A DNA stretch of 64,000 nucleotides, taken from NCBI GenBank assembly GCA_013368315.1, contig JAACJM010000041.1, positions 186,001-250,000 on the forward strand, given 5' to 3'. A program made the position numbers and the translations under genes. This DNA comes from Tetrapyrgos nigripes (lineage: Eukaryota; Basidiomycota; Agaricomycetes; Agaricales; Campanellaceae). The notes beneath the pieces were generated by a model, which was given only the letters and a program-made list of their open reading frames with translations, made no database searches and had not been told where the DNA came from. Below, piece by piece: positions 21,241-32,700 of this stretch. Positions within the stretch are counted from its first letter, which is position 1. Every line of letters begins with the position of its first letter.

Positions 21241-23256
21241 GAGACGTGGAACTACGGCGAAGGATCAAAGAGTCCCCCAAAAGGGACCTTGAAGTAGTGA
21301 GTGCCCTTGACGTCATCCTACAAAACGGACCACGGTCCCTGGTAAAAAATCTACAGGAATGGAACTACGAGGACAGGATCATATTGTTCCGCAGAAAAAT
21401 ATATGTCCCAGCCGACAATGATCTCCGACGGGACATTGTAAAATTACACCACGACTCCCGAGTGACGGGACACCCTGGAAGATACAAGACCTACGAACTA
21501 GTCAGCAGAGAATTCTGGTGGCTGGGGATGTCGGTATTCATCAGAGACTACGTCAACGGTTGTGCCAAATGTCAACTAACGAAACCCAACAATAACCCAA
21601 TCCGGGTCCCCTTGGTACCCACTGAAATTCCAGAATGACCCTTCGGAACTATCACGACCGACTTCATCACGGATCTCCCTGAATGTAAAGGGTTCAATGC
21701 AGTACATGTTGTTGTTGACAGGTCAACCAAAACTGTCATTATATCGCCATGCACAAAAACAATTGACAGCGACGGCACGGTTAACCTCCTGCTTGACAAC
21801 ACATGGCAGCGATATGGACTGTGGGATAAAATGATCTCCGACTGAGGACCACAGTTCACTAGCAAAGTCATGGCCGCGATCCACGAAAAGCTCGAAGTAA
21901 AATCAGCCCTGAGTACAGCTTATCACCCGCTGTCACGAATCGCTCCCCGCCTATTCATTCCCTTTCTATTCTTTTCCCCTTTACTACTCATTTCCCACTC
22001 TATCTACCTTTAAACTCCATAAACATTAACTATTTCCCATCATCGTCTATAGTTACCATCTTTCTAGATCTATGACTCACATACTTATCTCCTCCGCTTC
22101 TTATCTCCACGGATATTCCCACTGTCAATCATTCCTTATGATCCAGTACCTTCATCTATCCATATTGAGCTCATTACTTTCTCGCTCTTGACATTTCCAC
22201 ATGATACTGTCTATTATTACTGATTCTTTCCCATCTGTTCATATTCTACTTATATACCTGTGACCCTTGTAACCTATTCCTCAGTTTGTTCACTTCGTCT
22301 CCGCTCCGTACCTTTACTACGCAGTGTAGAGCCTAGTCAGCTTACTTCCTCTCTATCTCTCTATCTCTCTATCTCTCTATCTCTTTTGACCAATCTATTT
22401 TCTTGTAAACGGCTTTCTCATGTTGTGTGACTTGGGTGGTTATTGAGTGTACTGACAACCTTGACACCCGCAGACAGATGGAGAATCGGAGCGATACAAC
22501 CAAGAGCTAGAGCAATTCTTACGGGTCTTCTGCAATTACCAACAGGAAGACTGGGTGGACTACATACCATATGCGGAGTTCAGCCATAATACTAGAGTTC
22601 ACTCAGCAACCGGGAAATCACCATTCGAACTCCTACACGGATATCAACCGCAATTCCTTCCTGCGTTCAACCCGACATCTAACTTACCAACAGTCGAAGA
22701 ACGACTCGAAAACCTTAACCGACTCAGAGACGAGCTCAAAGCCAGTCTATCTTCAGCAGCAGAAACCGTGAAGACTCAGCATGGGAACCACTCTATACCA
22801 TGGATGGGGTACAAAGTTGGGGATAGAGTGTTACTTGATGGGAAAAATCTAAAAACGACGAGACCAAAAGCTAAGTTGTCTGATCGTTGTCATGGATCAT
22901 TCAAAATCATTGAGAAAATCAGCGAGGTCAACTATAAGTTGAAATTACTGAAGACTTGGCGAACACACCCCGTCTTTCATGCGTCATTACTGTCACCATA
23001 CGTTGAGACGGACGCACATGGGCCAAATTACCCCGAACCACCCGCGGAGTTACTGGATGCAGATGAAGAATACGACGTAGAAAAAATACTGGACTCGAAG
23101 CCCACCAGGAATAGAAAGGGGACTCAATACCTGATCAAATGGTTGGACTACCCTGACTCTGAGAACTCTTGGGTTCCCACGTCCAACCTGTCAAACATAA
23201 TGGACATGGTCGAGAAATTCCATCTGGAACACCCACGGGCGTATCGACACAAGTAG
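21226..23256 (+). pseudogene. pol: Retrotransposon integrase with chromodomain, split by a solo LTR
   Basis: The HHCC zinc-binding region (LHHDSRVTGHPGRYKTYE, then CAKCQ) ends at TGA 21,636. The catalytic core follows (TTDFITDLPE, then SD*GPQFTS with TGA at 21,843-21,845 where the family has Arg). At 21,930 the core is cut within the STAYHP motif by a 536-bp LTR and resumes at 22,467 with TDGESERYNQELEQF, which contains the catalytic Glu. The C-terminal ORF (22,555-23,256) has a GPY-type stretch and a chromodomain (YDVEKILDSKPTR, QYLIKWLDYPDSENSW) near residues 165-225. Chromodomains direct this class of integrases to heterochromatin. Confidence 0.88.
21931..22466. mobile_element. Solo LTR, 536 bp, inserted in the integrase
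   Basis: Begins TGTCACGAATCG, ends CCTTGACA, and is flanked by the perfect 5-bp duplication CCCGC (21,926-21,930 and 22,467-22,471). It is clearly related to, but diverged from, the LTRs of the host element (shared CACTTCGTCTCC, CTTGGGTGG and TTGACA blocks). No internal region is present, so it is a solo LTR left by recombination of a related family. Confidence 0.92.
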
Positions 23257-23968
23257 ATGGCGTTTACTGCCAAATGTTAACAAGGTCAGGTCCCCGTCTG
23301 ATCAGAGAATGTCTTAAAAAGCCACCTTCCAACAGTGAATCATAAACACAACTGCATTCGACATTCCTGAACAACGACCCTATCACTTCCTAATTCCTCT
23401 GATATCATAGACCAAATGGCCACCATTCCCACCACCGCCCTCACAGCCAACACCCAGACAACGACCACTGCAGAATCATGGCAACCAGAGTGGTGGCAAC
23501 AATCCAACGGACAGCGTTGTACGTACAGACGATGCTCTGGATGACGGTGTCGACTCCGAGTAGGACACCCAGGAGAACATAATGGGGTCAAACAGTGTGC
23601 ATGGGGAGGAGAAGATGGAGGAAGGCGATGCAGATTGGGACAGGGACATAGAGCTAGATGTGTAGCTCACCGGACGTCTCTTCAGGCAGAACACAGGGGA
23701 AACATCAGATGGGGAGACGCGACTATATGGGGGGCACACATCGTTGAACAGGATGAGGACGACGGATGGACTCAACCAGACTGGCAGCCTGACTCATCGG
23801 TCTGGGGATCAGTAACCAACCTACTGGATGGGGGGATGTCACAGAGCCAGGGCCTGAGACCTGGCCAGACGAAGCAGAGTTAACGAGAAAGCTCTTCGGA
23901 AATTGGAAAAGGTATTGCGTTAATTGGCGTACAAGCTCTGGTGCAAGCTCGTCCTAAGGAGGGGGTAG
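23257..23968 (+). other. Retrotransposon 3' internal region with purine tract
   Basis: Region between pol and the 3' LTR. An 82-codon frame (23,635-23,883, tryptophan and aspartate rich, GWTQPDWQPDSSVWG) may be a remnant of an accessory ORF. The polypurine tract AAGGAGGGGG lies at 23,956-23,965, just before the LTR. Confidence 0.55.
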
Positions 23969-24399
23969 TGTTACAAATCACTGCTCTATTCATCTCCCTA
24001 TTTCATTTCTTAACTCCATGGACTATTATTCACTTTCATCATATTCCCATCATCATTCATCTTCCTTGTCTACGGTTACCATCACTTGATCTAACACGTA
24101 CATCACTTATCTCCTCCGATCCCTATCTCCATGGACATTCTCACCTATTCACTTACTCTCAATTCATTTCCTTTACATATATACCAAGGGGCTTGTAACT
24201 AGTTCTTTAGTCTGTTCACTTTGTCTCCACTCCGCTCTCAGTACAGTGCAGTGTTGAGCATAGTCAGCTACTCATACGTCTCTCACCTCTATTATTTCTC
24301 TACATCTCTTTTCCTTCTCTCATCTCTTATATCTTGCCAATCTATCTTGTTCATTGTGTGACTTGGGTGGATAATTGCTAAGTGACAACACCCTTGACA
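23969..24399 (+). repeat. 3' LTR
   Basis: 431 bp, begins TGTTACAAATCACTGC and ends CCCTTGACA. Matches the 5' LTR with about a dozen differences, mostly transitions. Confidence 0.9.
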
Positions 24400-24604
24400 G
24401 ATTGAGAAGCAGAATACGCAGGAATACAACAATCATATGAGAGGCTTCATGGCTGACCTCGAGCTTGCTTCTCTTCCTGTCAGAAGTGAGACCGTTGAGA
24501 CCAAAAAAGTCCCAAGGGATCCAACTGGTGCTTTGAGTGGCACAAAAAGTATTTTCGAGGAAGGCCCTGCCACAGTAAAGACTGGGCCCAGGCCAGCCAT
24601 TTTG
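24400..24604 (+). pseudogene. 3' part of the host gene interrupted by the retrotransposon
   Basis: Directly after the 3' LTR the frame broken at 16,156 continues without a stop for about 68 codons (begins IEKQNTQEYNNHMRGF, ends TGPRPAIL) to a GTGAGC donor at 24,605. The precise frame continuity across the 8.2 kb element shows that the insertion split one coding exon. Product unknown; charged and probably cytosolic or nuclear. Confidence 0.55.
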
Positions 24605-24661
24605 GTGAGCACTACTTATATCTTCACTGTAACATAGCCCTGTGTTACTGCTCCCTTAGGG

Positions 24662-24993
24662 TTAGGCATCAGATTTATTGACGGGCTGCCCCTCTTTCTT
24701 CAACCTCTTCATTTCAGACTCCTTGAGGTGTGCCAGGTAGCGGTGGTAGTCATCAAAAGTGACTCCAGCACCGAGAATGAATCGGGGTGGTAGGGGTCCC
24801 AGGGTTCGTGTTTCTTCATGTATTTCATCGACAGGGTCTAAAGTTAGGTCAGAAGTTGGGTCAGCATAAGGATAGAAGAAAACACAGTGATGACACGCCT
24901 TCCTGATCTCTTCGGGATCATCTGAACAGCATATGTCTGAGTGTCGGGACTAGGAGTATCCTGCAATGGGGGTACTTCCGACTGCGTAGACAT
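24662..24993 (-). pseudogene. Small unknown gene with a one-base frameshift
   Basis: From the ATG at 24,993 the minus strand reads a serine/proline-rich start (MSTQSEVPPLQDTPSPDTQT). Near 24,925 the coding pattern moves to another frame (DDPEEIRKACHHCVFFY) and then runs, without a stop, through TLGPLPPRFILGAGVTFDDY and KESEMKRLKKEGQPVNKSDA to TAA at 24,662-24,664. The two halves together would give ~110 residues. No intron fits between them, so I infer a frameshift. Family unknown; it is convergent with the interrupted gene at 24,400-24,604. Confidence 0.4.
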
Positions 24994-25294
24994 GGCGGGT
25001 TGAGAGAAGAGTGGTTGAATACAAACAAAGACAAAGAAAATTCAGGCCGGTAACTGGCTGGGCCAGCACAAGACGAAAATTTGCCAAGAATTCCCCAGTA
25101 TCTATAATCGGCAAAGGGCCGGCGGGGTGGCAAAGCCTGCTACGTTCCTGCCGATGGGCAGCAGGCTTACCCAGGGGTATTATTATATGTCCACAGACAG
25201 GAAAGAAATTAACGGAGTGAAGCCACAGTGAGCAATGTGCAACAATGCCAAAGTAAAGCATCTTGGTATCTTCAATAATCTTAAGAGTAAACAT

Positions 25295-25367
25295 TGTCTT
25301 CTGTGGTCTAATGGTATTGTTTATCTAACGCATCACTGATGGGTTCAATTCCCGTCAATGGATATAT
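25295..25367 (+). other. tRNA-like sequence, probably not functional
   Basis: TGTGGTCTAATGG (A-box-like) and GGGTTCAATTCCC (B-box-like, with a T stem ATGGG/CCCGT that pairs) are spaced as in a tRNA. The outer stem CATTG..CAATG pairs for five bases. The D and anticodon stems do not form well, so this is more likely a tRNA relic or SINE head than a working tRNA. Confidence 0.35.
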
Positions 25368-25904
25368 AGCAAGAAGATCCATCGATCTGAGTTTTTTGCC
25401 TAACTTTTGTAGCAGCTTCTTTTGGGCATTCGGTATTTCGTATCAGGCATTTAGGAGTAACGTCTCGTCTCACTAAATGCCAAAAAACTTTTTTTGGAGG
25501 TATTAAAAAGAAATACAAAACTGTACATATTTGATAAAAGAATTTTTCCTGTTGACCGAATCACAAGACCAGCAAAAACCAGTGCCCAACGGCTCTACCT
25601 ATTATAGTTCATTGACAGGAATTTCACCTGTTGATGCTGCCCCAGACAGACCACTGAGGACAAATTCCAGAGTCGCCCGATGTCCGCGATACGTTTTCTC
25701 AGAGTCCATCAAAGGCGAGCTGTCAATGGGTCACCGGCTCCCTAAGAACAGCCACACCAATTTTTATTTACCACCATTTTCAACTTTCCACATTCACCCA
25801 GAGTACAAGCAACTAGCTAGCAAATTTGTAGCAAATGTAAATAAACCAATCATTGCAGTTCCATTACAAAACCAAAATACAATCATACCACACCGTCCTC
25901 CCAA

Positions 25905-27279
25905 TCACACCAGGTCTTGCACCAGGTAGAAGTGCATCCCTTCATCATTCAAGACAGCCTTGTAATTCATGGCCCGCGACAAGTAATCCAAAGCTACCCC
26001 GGCTCTCATACGAGTATGATCATCCAAATCACCAGAGAACTTCATGGTGATACATCTACATGGCTGACCACTTTCCAACAATTTGCCTTCGCTCACAACC
26101 TGCCAACACATCAGGATTATTAAAATTAAGGAGCAATATACACGCACTGTCAAACTCCTCGCATCTCCCTCACAGAGTGCCATTGCAATCGCTACCAGTG
26201 CCTCGAACCAGAACAATTCATCACGCAGTTCAAGGTCGTTCTTGGACAAACTGTTCAACAGTGCAGAACTTGTGGTAAGTCGAGAACAGGCTGGTTCCAA
26301 ATTCAATAGCAAATGTTCCTTGATTTGGTTGTCTTGTCAGACTTGTTCAAACCAATCGAGTCGAAAACATACCGTTCATTGTTCCCATACAGATATCCAA
26401 CACCTTCTTCCACACATACAGTGAGATCATTACATGACTTAAGCAACGAAAAGTTAATTCTTGGCCAACCGACAAGATCAAATTGAATTGCCCAAGAGTT
26501 CAAGAACACATCGTCAGGTAGCCTTTCGGGCGCAGCTAAGGCTTCCATCGAGATGGGGACAACCTTGCACAAACTATCCCCTACGATCCATAGTCAATGG
26601 GAGAACTCTTTGTCAGGTGAGAGATAATGTTGGGCACCCATAGTCCTGATTGTAGCCCAGCCCCGACGTTGATACTTTCGCATGGCTGCCGAGTGTCCAG
26701 CTGCTCCTACCAGAGCAAATGCCAAGTTGACTTTCTCGCAGTATGTCACATGGGGATACAATGAAATTGTGTAGTCATAAGTGATGAAGTTCATGACACA
26801 AGCTTCAAAATATTCAATCAGCGCTTCATGCCCATCGCACTTGGACATTAACACTCACATGAATGAAATTCCATTATAGCCGCAACCGTGGGGCCATCAC
26901 AAGCAATTAACTGGATAACTTCGGTACACAGGCCAATTGTCCTGCAGAAATTGTATACCCCTGAGATATGCGAAGAGGAATAGTCGTTCCTGGAGCGATC
27001 CCTTTCCACGAGGTTATCACTGAGTTCCGTCTTCTGGTTACCTCGGGGTCTGAATTTGTACCCGCAGCCTTCCAGAAAGAAAGCCAAAGTTGTGCTGTAA
27101 CGATGTGGAACATAAAGATCCAGGTCGCCATCGTGCTGAGTCAAACCCTCCAAAGCCCTGAGCGCTACAGAACCTGATACAAGGAGCTTGCTCTGTTGCT
27201 GATGAATTCGGAAAGCTTCAACCCGTTCAGCAAAGAACTTGGTGAGTAGTCTGTCGAGTGTCTTCACAACGTCACCCAT
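25905..27279 (-). pseudogene. Nucleotidyltransferase-like agaric paralogue, 404 codons, one in-frame TGA
   Basis: Exons (minus): 27,279-26,859, 26,802-26,373, 26,268-25,905. Phases join and sum to 405 codons. Exon 1 carries a polymerase-beta-like nucleotidyltransferase pattern: LVSGSVALRAL at residues ~33-43, then GDLDLYVPH with the paired acidic residues that bind metal. Exon 2 gives NFITYDYTISLYPHVTY and KYQRRGWATIRTMG, blocks seen in a lineage-expanded agaric family of unknown role. A TGA at 26,594-26,596 interrupts SPDKEFSH*LWIVGDS. The frame is otherwise open on both sides, so one transition (CGA or TGG to TGA) may be the only break. A possible 5' exon precedes: the ATG lies directly after an AACAG acceptor, with a GTGAGT donor near 27,332. 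Confidence 0.6.
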
Positions 27280-27389
27280 CTGTTACATAGCAGTATTAAT
27301 GACGGAAACCTGAACACAGATGGATACTCACCAGAACGAGACCGGAGGTAGCGTTTTTCCTCCAACCTTTTATAAGTCTCACATAGGGG

Positions 27390-28121
27390 TCAATACCCAG
27401 TCAACCCTGGTCCTTCACCTGATGAAACAGGGGAGCTGAAAGAAGATTGACCGGAACCTATGACAATATGTCAGTCAGTTCACTGTGGAATATGGGTAAA
27501 TTTAATGCGCACCTGTCTTGAAAGGTCCCTCCCCTGAGGGAACAGGTGGCAAATAAGAAGATTGGGTGGAAACTACTTCAAGGTGTCAGTATGGACAAAG
27601 GAAAGTGGATGTCATACACACCTGACGGCGTCAGACAGGTGCCAGCAACAGCAATGCCAGCTGTAAATGAAGGTGGTTGGAATACAGAATAATTTGGTGA
27701 GAACAAGAGGCATACCAGGAGGAAATGAATAGTGTTCAGGTAGCAACGAAGGAAGACCAGAAATTGCAGAAGAAGAACTTCTCGTCTCATTGAGGTTACT
27801 ACTGGCAGTCGCAGCCATGAGCAGAGGGGGGAGCTCAGGTAAACATGCTCGTGTGCAAGTGTTTTGAACATCCTGCCCTAACATGACGGACACACCATGA
27901 GGACAATAATCAGAGAGGATGAAGTCGATAGATGTGGTCAAAGGAATCAGGTCAGAGGTGATGGTCAGAGGCAGAGACTGGACAATCCCAGAAGAGTACT
28001 CCAGAAACGGCAAGCCACGGCCTTTAGCGTAAGGCACGGAAAGGAGAGAGGTCGTCAGCCGGAAGTCACATGAGAATCCCAACAGAAGAACACCGTCAAG
28101 GAAAACAGAGGGCAAAACCAT
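27390..28121 (-). CDS. Unknown four-exon gene, 190 aa, Ser/Pro-rich tail
   Basis: Exons (minus): 28,121-27,716, 27,660-27,622, 27,572-27,513, 27,457-27,390, total 573 bases with all phases joining. The start has a good context (CACCATGG). The N-terminal ~100 residues form a mixed domain (MVLPSVFLDGVLLLGFSCDF, SLPLTITSDLIPL, then DFILSDYCPHGVSVMLGQD). The last block recalls the ILG.D motif of retropepsin-like proteases, but no DTG/DSG active site is present, so I do not assign that function. The tail is Ser/Pro/Gly-rich, and exons 3 and 4 look like duplicates of each other (QSSYLPPVPSGEGP and QSSFSSPVSSGEGP). It is followed, same strand, by the nucleotidyltransferase-like gene 110 bases downstream. 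Family unknown. Confidence 0.6.
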
Positions 28122-29451
28122 GGTGAGAATGTTGAGAACGGTTGGCGAGCGAGGGGGGGTATGCGAGGGGCATGACGACAGAGGGTAGCAGGTGGTGAGT
28201 GCTCCCAGTCAAAAACGACGCCGATGGCTTCCGACAATTCTGACAGGAAACCTTGAGATCCGAGCTTGTCCGAGTTTTTCAGGATATTTCTGAGTATTTC
28301 TGATATTTTCTGTACATTTCTGGATCACAGTCAATAGACCTACCTCACATATTGTTTTTGACGTTGAGCTGCCCTAGGGACTTGGAATGAGTTCGTGACC
28401 AATTCACTCAGAGCCAAAGTGACGTCAGATGACAAATCGTACTTCTCTTTTTTCAATGCCGCGTTGCACGTTATACTCAACACTTTTTCCTGCTTCCTCT
28501 CTGGCTATCATGCCCACACAAGAGCAAGTGTGCAATTGTGAGAAGTGTAAAGGTGCTCTAGTCTTTAAGAGCACCTTCTCTAGACACCTCAAGACAATGA
28601 AAGCAGCAATTCCTGCATTCAGTGACTGGTTAGGAAGTCTGGGTACAGGCAGAGAAGACAGGCGAAAAGGGAGATGGATTTGATGATGAAGATATTGAGA
28701 TGGAGTCAGCGAAGGAGGATGAGGCTGAGATAGAGGCAGAAGAAGAGAAGGAACAGGCTGGGATGGATGAGGATGATCTGGCAGTGGAGGAGCCCCAACG
28801 ACCAGCTAAATGTGCCCGACTCATTGAGAAACCAAATGTACGTCTGTCTACTCCTCTACATTGTTGATTAGTTAGCTTACAGTCTCAGCCAATGGATGGT
28901 TTTGATTATGATATTCCCTCTCCACGTGCTGCATCTCCCATCCGTAACATGCAGCCGCATCTCCAAGAGGACCTGCCTGGTCATGAAGACGAAGACAATG
29001 AACCACTCAAGCAAGATATCATTGACTTGCAACAAGTAGAAGATCTGCGGCGACGCCTCGGATCCATGCACCATCCATCACCATCACCTTCGCGATCTCC
29101 TTCTCCAGAGATTATTCTTGAGTCAGGAGATGAAGAAGAACCTTCTCAAGACCCTACCCATCCTCCCATTGTATCTCCACTTGACTGCCCACCTTCTCAT
29201 ATCAATAGTGTTCGAATTACACAAGAATACATTGATTTAATCTCAAACGTGTCACTATCAGAGGACAAGCTTGACAAAGCTGTCATCAAATGCCTTCAGA
29301 CCAGTCCACTAGAAGAAGAAGCTGATATATCTGACCCAGATATCTGTCTCTCCATTGACCTCTACTTCTCCACTGCCAATGCATCAGAAGAAACGTACAA
29401 GTCTGTTTGTGAAGCCATTAGGCGAAGATGTCTGGAGATCATCCTTGACTC

Positions 29452-29671
29452 ACAAGACGCTATTCACCCACCAAAGTTCTTTCACGTGACTTGCTTACTT
29501 AAGATCCACGCGTCGCAAATCGAGACAAGTCCCGCCCACTGCCCACCTCCCACATCCATCCCTCCACAACGGGCTATTTCTAAGGGGAGCGTAGCTGTAT
29601 ATAGTGATTTACTATGTGTATAATTATGTATACCAAAAAAATATCGAATTATATTTATTTTTGAGTGAGAT
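29452..29671. repeat. MULE left terminal inverted repeat
   Basis: 220 bp, inverted copy of 33,372-33,591. In each copy the inner end reads TTTTTGAGTGAGA and the outer end CACCCACCAAAGTTCTTTCA. Confidence 0.95.
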
Positions 29672-29790
29672 TGTATATACATCGGACTTTGTTATGCTAT
29701 GTCTTTCAGTACAAACAGCGCCACCCACATCAATCCTTCATTTGTCGTTCTCTTCTCAATTTCTCTGGCTTCTTTGATTGTTCTGTTCTC

Positions 29791-32700
29791 ATGGCTTCAC
29801 CACAGTCTGCTCCTCAACAGTGCCTATGCAAAGGATGTGCTCGGACTTTACCCCTAACCACAGAATTTTGGAGATTGAAGGCAGGCAAATATTTGAAGTC
29901 TTGTCTAGCATGCCTTGAGAAATCAGAAAGGAACAGACCAGCAAAAAAGAAGGTCAAAGTGACTCATCAGCAGTCTGCCCACAATAGTAAGTATAAACTT
30001 TTCTTTTTAAGATACTCAGGCATTTACCACATGCTTGCTGACACCATTACAGTACCTGCAGCTTCAGAGGCTACTGCAGCATCTTTGGGACCAAATGCTC
30101 AAGAACAGCCCATTGAAGGTGATGTTCCTCCCAATCTGAATCAAATGAAAATCTTACCTTTACTATAGGTTCTGCAGTGACTGCTGCCAACTCAGAGTAT
30201 CCAGTTACTCCAGAACTGCAAGAGGACCCTGAGATGGAATCAATGGATGGTCTCTTGGAAATTCCACTTGCTCTGCTCTATTGAGAGGGTAGAGAACATC
30301 CATTCCTTTGCAGCCAGAGTTAATATTTCTGGTCTAACTGCCAGAGACAGCAGTGACCTCCATCCAATTGCTGATCAAGTTGCTGCTCAAGTCTGGGATG
30401 CAACAGAACTTCGTTTCTTGTAAGTCCAAACTCTTTACTAGGGTTATACTGCATCATTCATAATCTGGCCAGGTATCACTCAAAATATGAACACAAAAAC
30501 ACAGCCTCTGCACGGTACAAGTATCATTGTGCTCAGCAAAACAAGTGTCAGCATAAACCGTTAAAGTCCATCAGTGGGACAGCTCAATGTGATAAAGGTC
30601 AAATGTACTCCTTTGATTGTGATGGCTGGCTCTATGTGACTCTGTATGAGGGTGAACCCTGTGCCAATGTTCAACTGAAGCATTGCATGGACCATTCTCC
30701 CTATGTTGGGCATGATGTTCCAGAAGACATTCAAAAGTATGTTAAGGATAATTGCAAACTTTCAACCACTGTGGTATGTGCTTTACATTTTCAGTCAATC
30801 TTAAACAATGTTCATCACTGAGTCCCTCATGTTTTTTTCTCTTTCCATCAAGTTATGGGCTGATATCTTGAAGAAATACCCCAATCCCCAGTTCAAGCGT
30901 CGTGCTATCTACTGACTAGCTTCAGAAGCGAAGCGTGGACAGTGGTACAGAGATAAAGACCAGCTCAAGTCTGCAAAGATCATTCTTGATGAATGCAAGA
31001 CTGCTGGATCTGCAACCAAATACACTGTTACCAAAATCAAACTTCCAGCTTTTGCCAATGGCTATACTGCACTTGCCTTTTCACTTCCAGATATCATGAT
31101 GAAATTTGGGGTTCGTGTGTGTGAATTTTCATTAGACTCTGCATGTGAGTAGTATGATAATTTGACATACTGATGGATATACTCACCTGTGCACAATCAA
31201 TTGTAGGGAACACCAATGCATCACGATTCGAACTCTATGCCTTGCTTGGGGAAGTTTTTGGATCTGGATGTCCCTTGGGCTACCTGCTTCTCCAATCTCC
31301 CAAGTTGGGTGAAGAAGGGGTCATTGAGCAGTACATTCATGCTTTCCTTGAGCATTTCCCAAAGGTGTATCAACTCAATCCATCATTCATGCTCACAGAC
31401 AAGAATCTACCAGAAATCAATGCTTGCTCAAAGGCTTTCCCTACTGCAAAGCATCAGCTATGCTTTTGGCATTGTCTTCGTGCAGTAAAGCAACAACTCA
31501 GCATCCTTCGGCATCATCCCAAGTACTACAAGGTCGATGAGGCAAGGAATGAGTTTGGTGATGCTATCAACAAAGATTTTGTTCCTGTTGGACAGGTCAA
31601 CGAGTCAGACCAAGTGGTGAGTCATTTATACCCCTTAACTTCAATATGATTCTTTCTTATCTCTTCCAGCATTTTCCTGTTGCAGCAGATACTATTCCCC
31701 GAGTTGTGGTTCGGCTGAATGGTGTTTTACAAAACACTGCTCCACCAAAACCCCGCTTTGTTATTCGGATCAATAGGCAGACTTGCTCTGTTTATTCCAA
31801 TTCTCCAGATACTGTGGCTGAGGTATCTGGTCCTATAAACAGTAGTGAAGAAGATGGAGAAGAAGAGTACACCATGAATGACTCTGAGTTCCACAAGTTT
31901 TTTGGAGACAATGATACAGATGATGAGTTTGGGCCCGATTGGATGTTTGATGATAGTGAAAAACCATCCAAAGATCCCCAGTATGTCTTTTGCCCAGCTC
32001 CCCATCGTAAACAACTTCTCCACTTGTTCACTCATCATTTCTGTCTACATCCTTTTTTCCCTGAAAGACTGGAAACAGGTCAGTGGACAACAGAGCAGAT
32101 ACGTCGAAATGCTGTCATGGAGATGTATCAGTTCTGCTACCAACGTGGCCTGCGTGAGGTCTGGGGGTATATATGGACATCTTGGTATTCACAAAAGATG
32201 TGGTGCCTCTGGGCTCGCTCCTCTCTTTCCACATTGCTTTCCCGACTTCGAACAACTATGAATGTAGAGAACTTCTGGAGACAGCTCAAGCACGAGAATC
32301 TGCACCACATTCTTCATCCCCGTCTTGATCAGCTGGTGTGGATCTTGATTTATGAAGTTACCCCTTCCTATATCACCCATACCACTGAACTGGATCCAGT
32401 TACTCGACTTGCACGCTCGCAAGGACTTACACCATTCCAGAAAAGCTTCAAATCAGACTGGATCAAGCTCTCAAAACAAAGCATCACTTCATCTGAGAAG
32501 TATATCACATCCATTGATACTTGGATCTGCAATTGTGGCCAGCAGAAATATAACAGTCATGCTTTGTGCAAGCACTTGGTGCAGGCAGTTAAAAGGCCTT
32601 CTGGAAGATTTTTTACTCAGGTAAATCTTTCACTATTCAAGGATCAGTTGTTTATCTCACCATCCTCTCAGATTATTCGACGAAGAATTATACCTATCTA

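Larger units (their letters stand above)
16157..24399 (+). mobile_element. Ty3/gypsy LTR retrotransposon (chromovirus type), degenerate
   Basis: An 8.24 kb element bounded by ~430-bp direct LTRs (TG..CA) that differ at roughly a dozen sites. The order gag, protease, RT, RNase H, integrase, chromodomain is that of Ty3/gypsy chromoviruses. A purine tract (AAGGAGGGGG) precedes the 3' LTR. It is inactive: TGA at 19,150-19,152 before the protease, a deletion between RT and RNase H ending in TAA at 20,764-20,766, a frameshift near 21,240, TGA codons at 21,636 and 21,843, and a solo LTR in the integrase. The left flank is CAGAT; the right flank reads (LTR)TTGACAGAT, as expected for a CAGAT target duplication that lost one CA. 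Confidence 0.92.

Noticed and set aside
25295..25367. Functional tRNA gene
   Set aside because: A and B boxes are plausible, but the D and anticodon stems do not pair and only five of seven acceptor pairs form.
27612..28121. Active retropepsin from the DFILSDYCPHGVSVMLGQD block
   Set aside because: No DTG/DSG active-site motif upstream in the frame.
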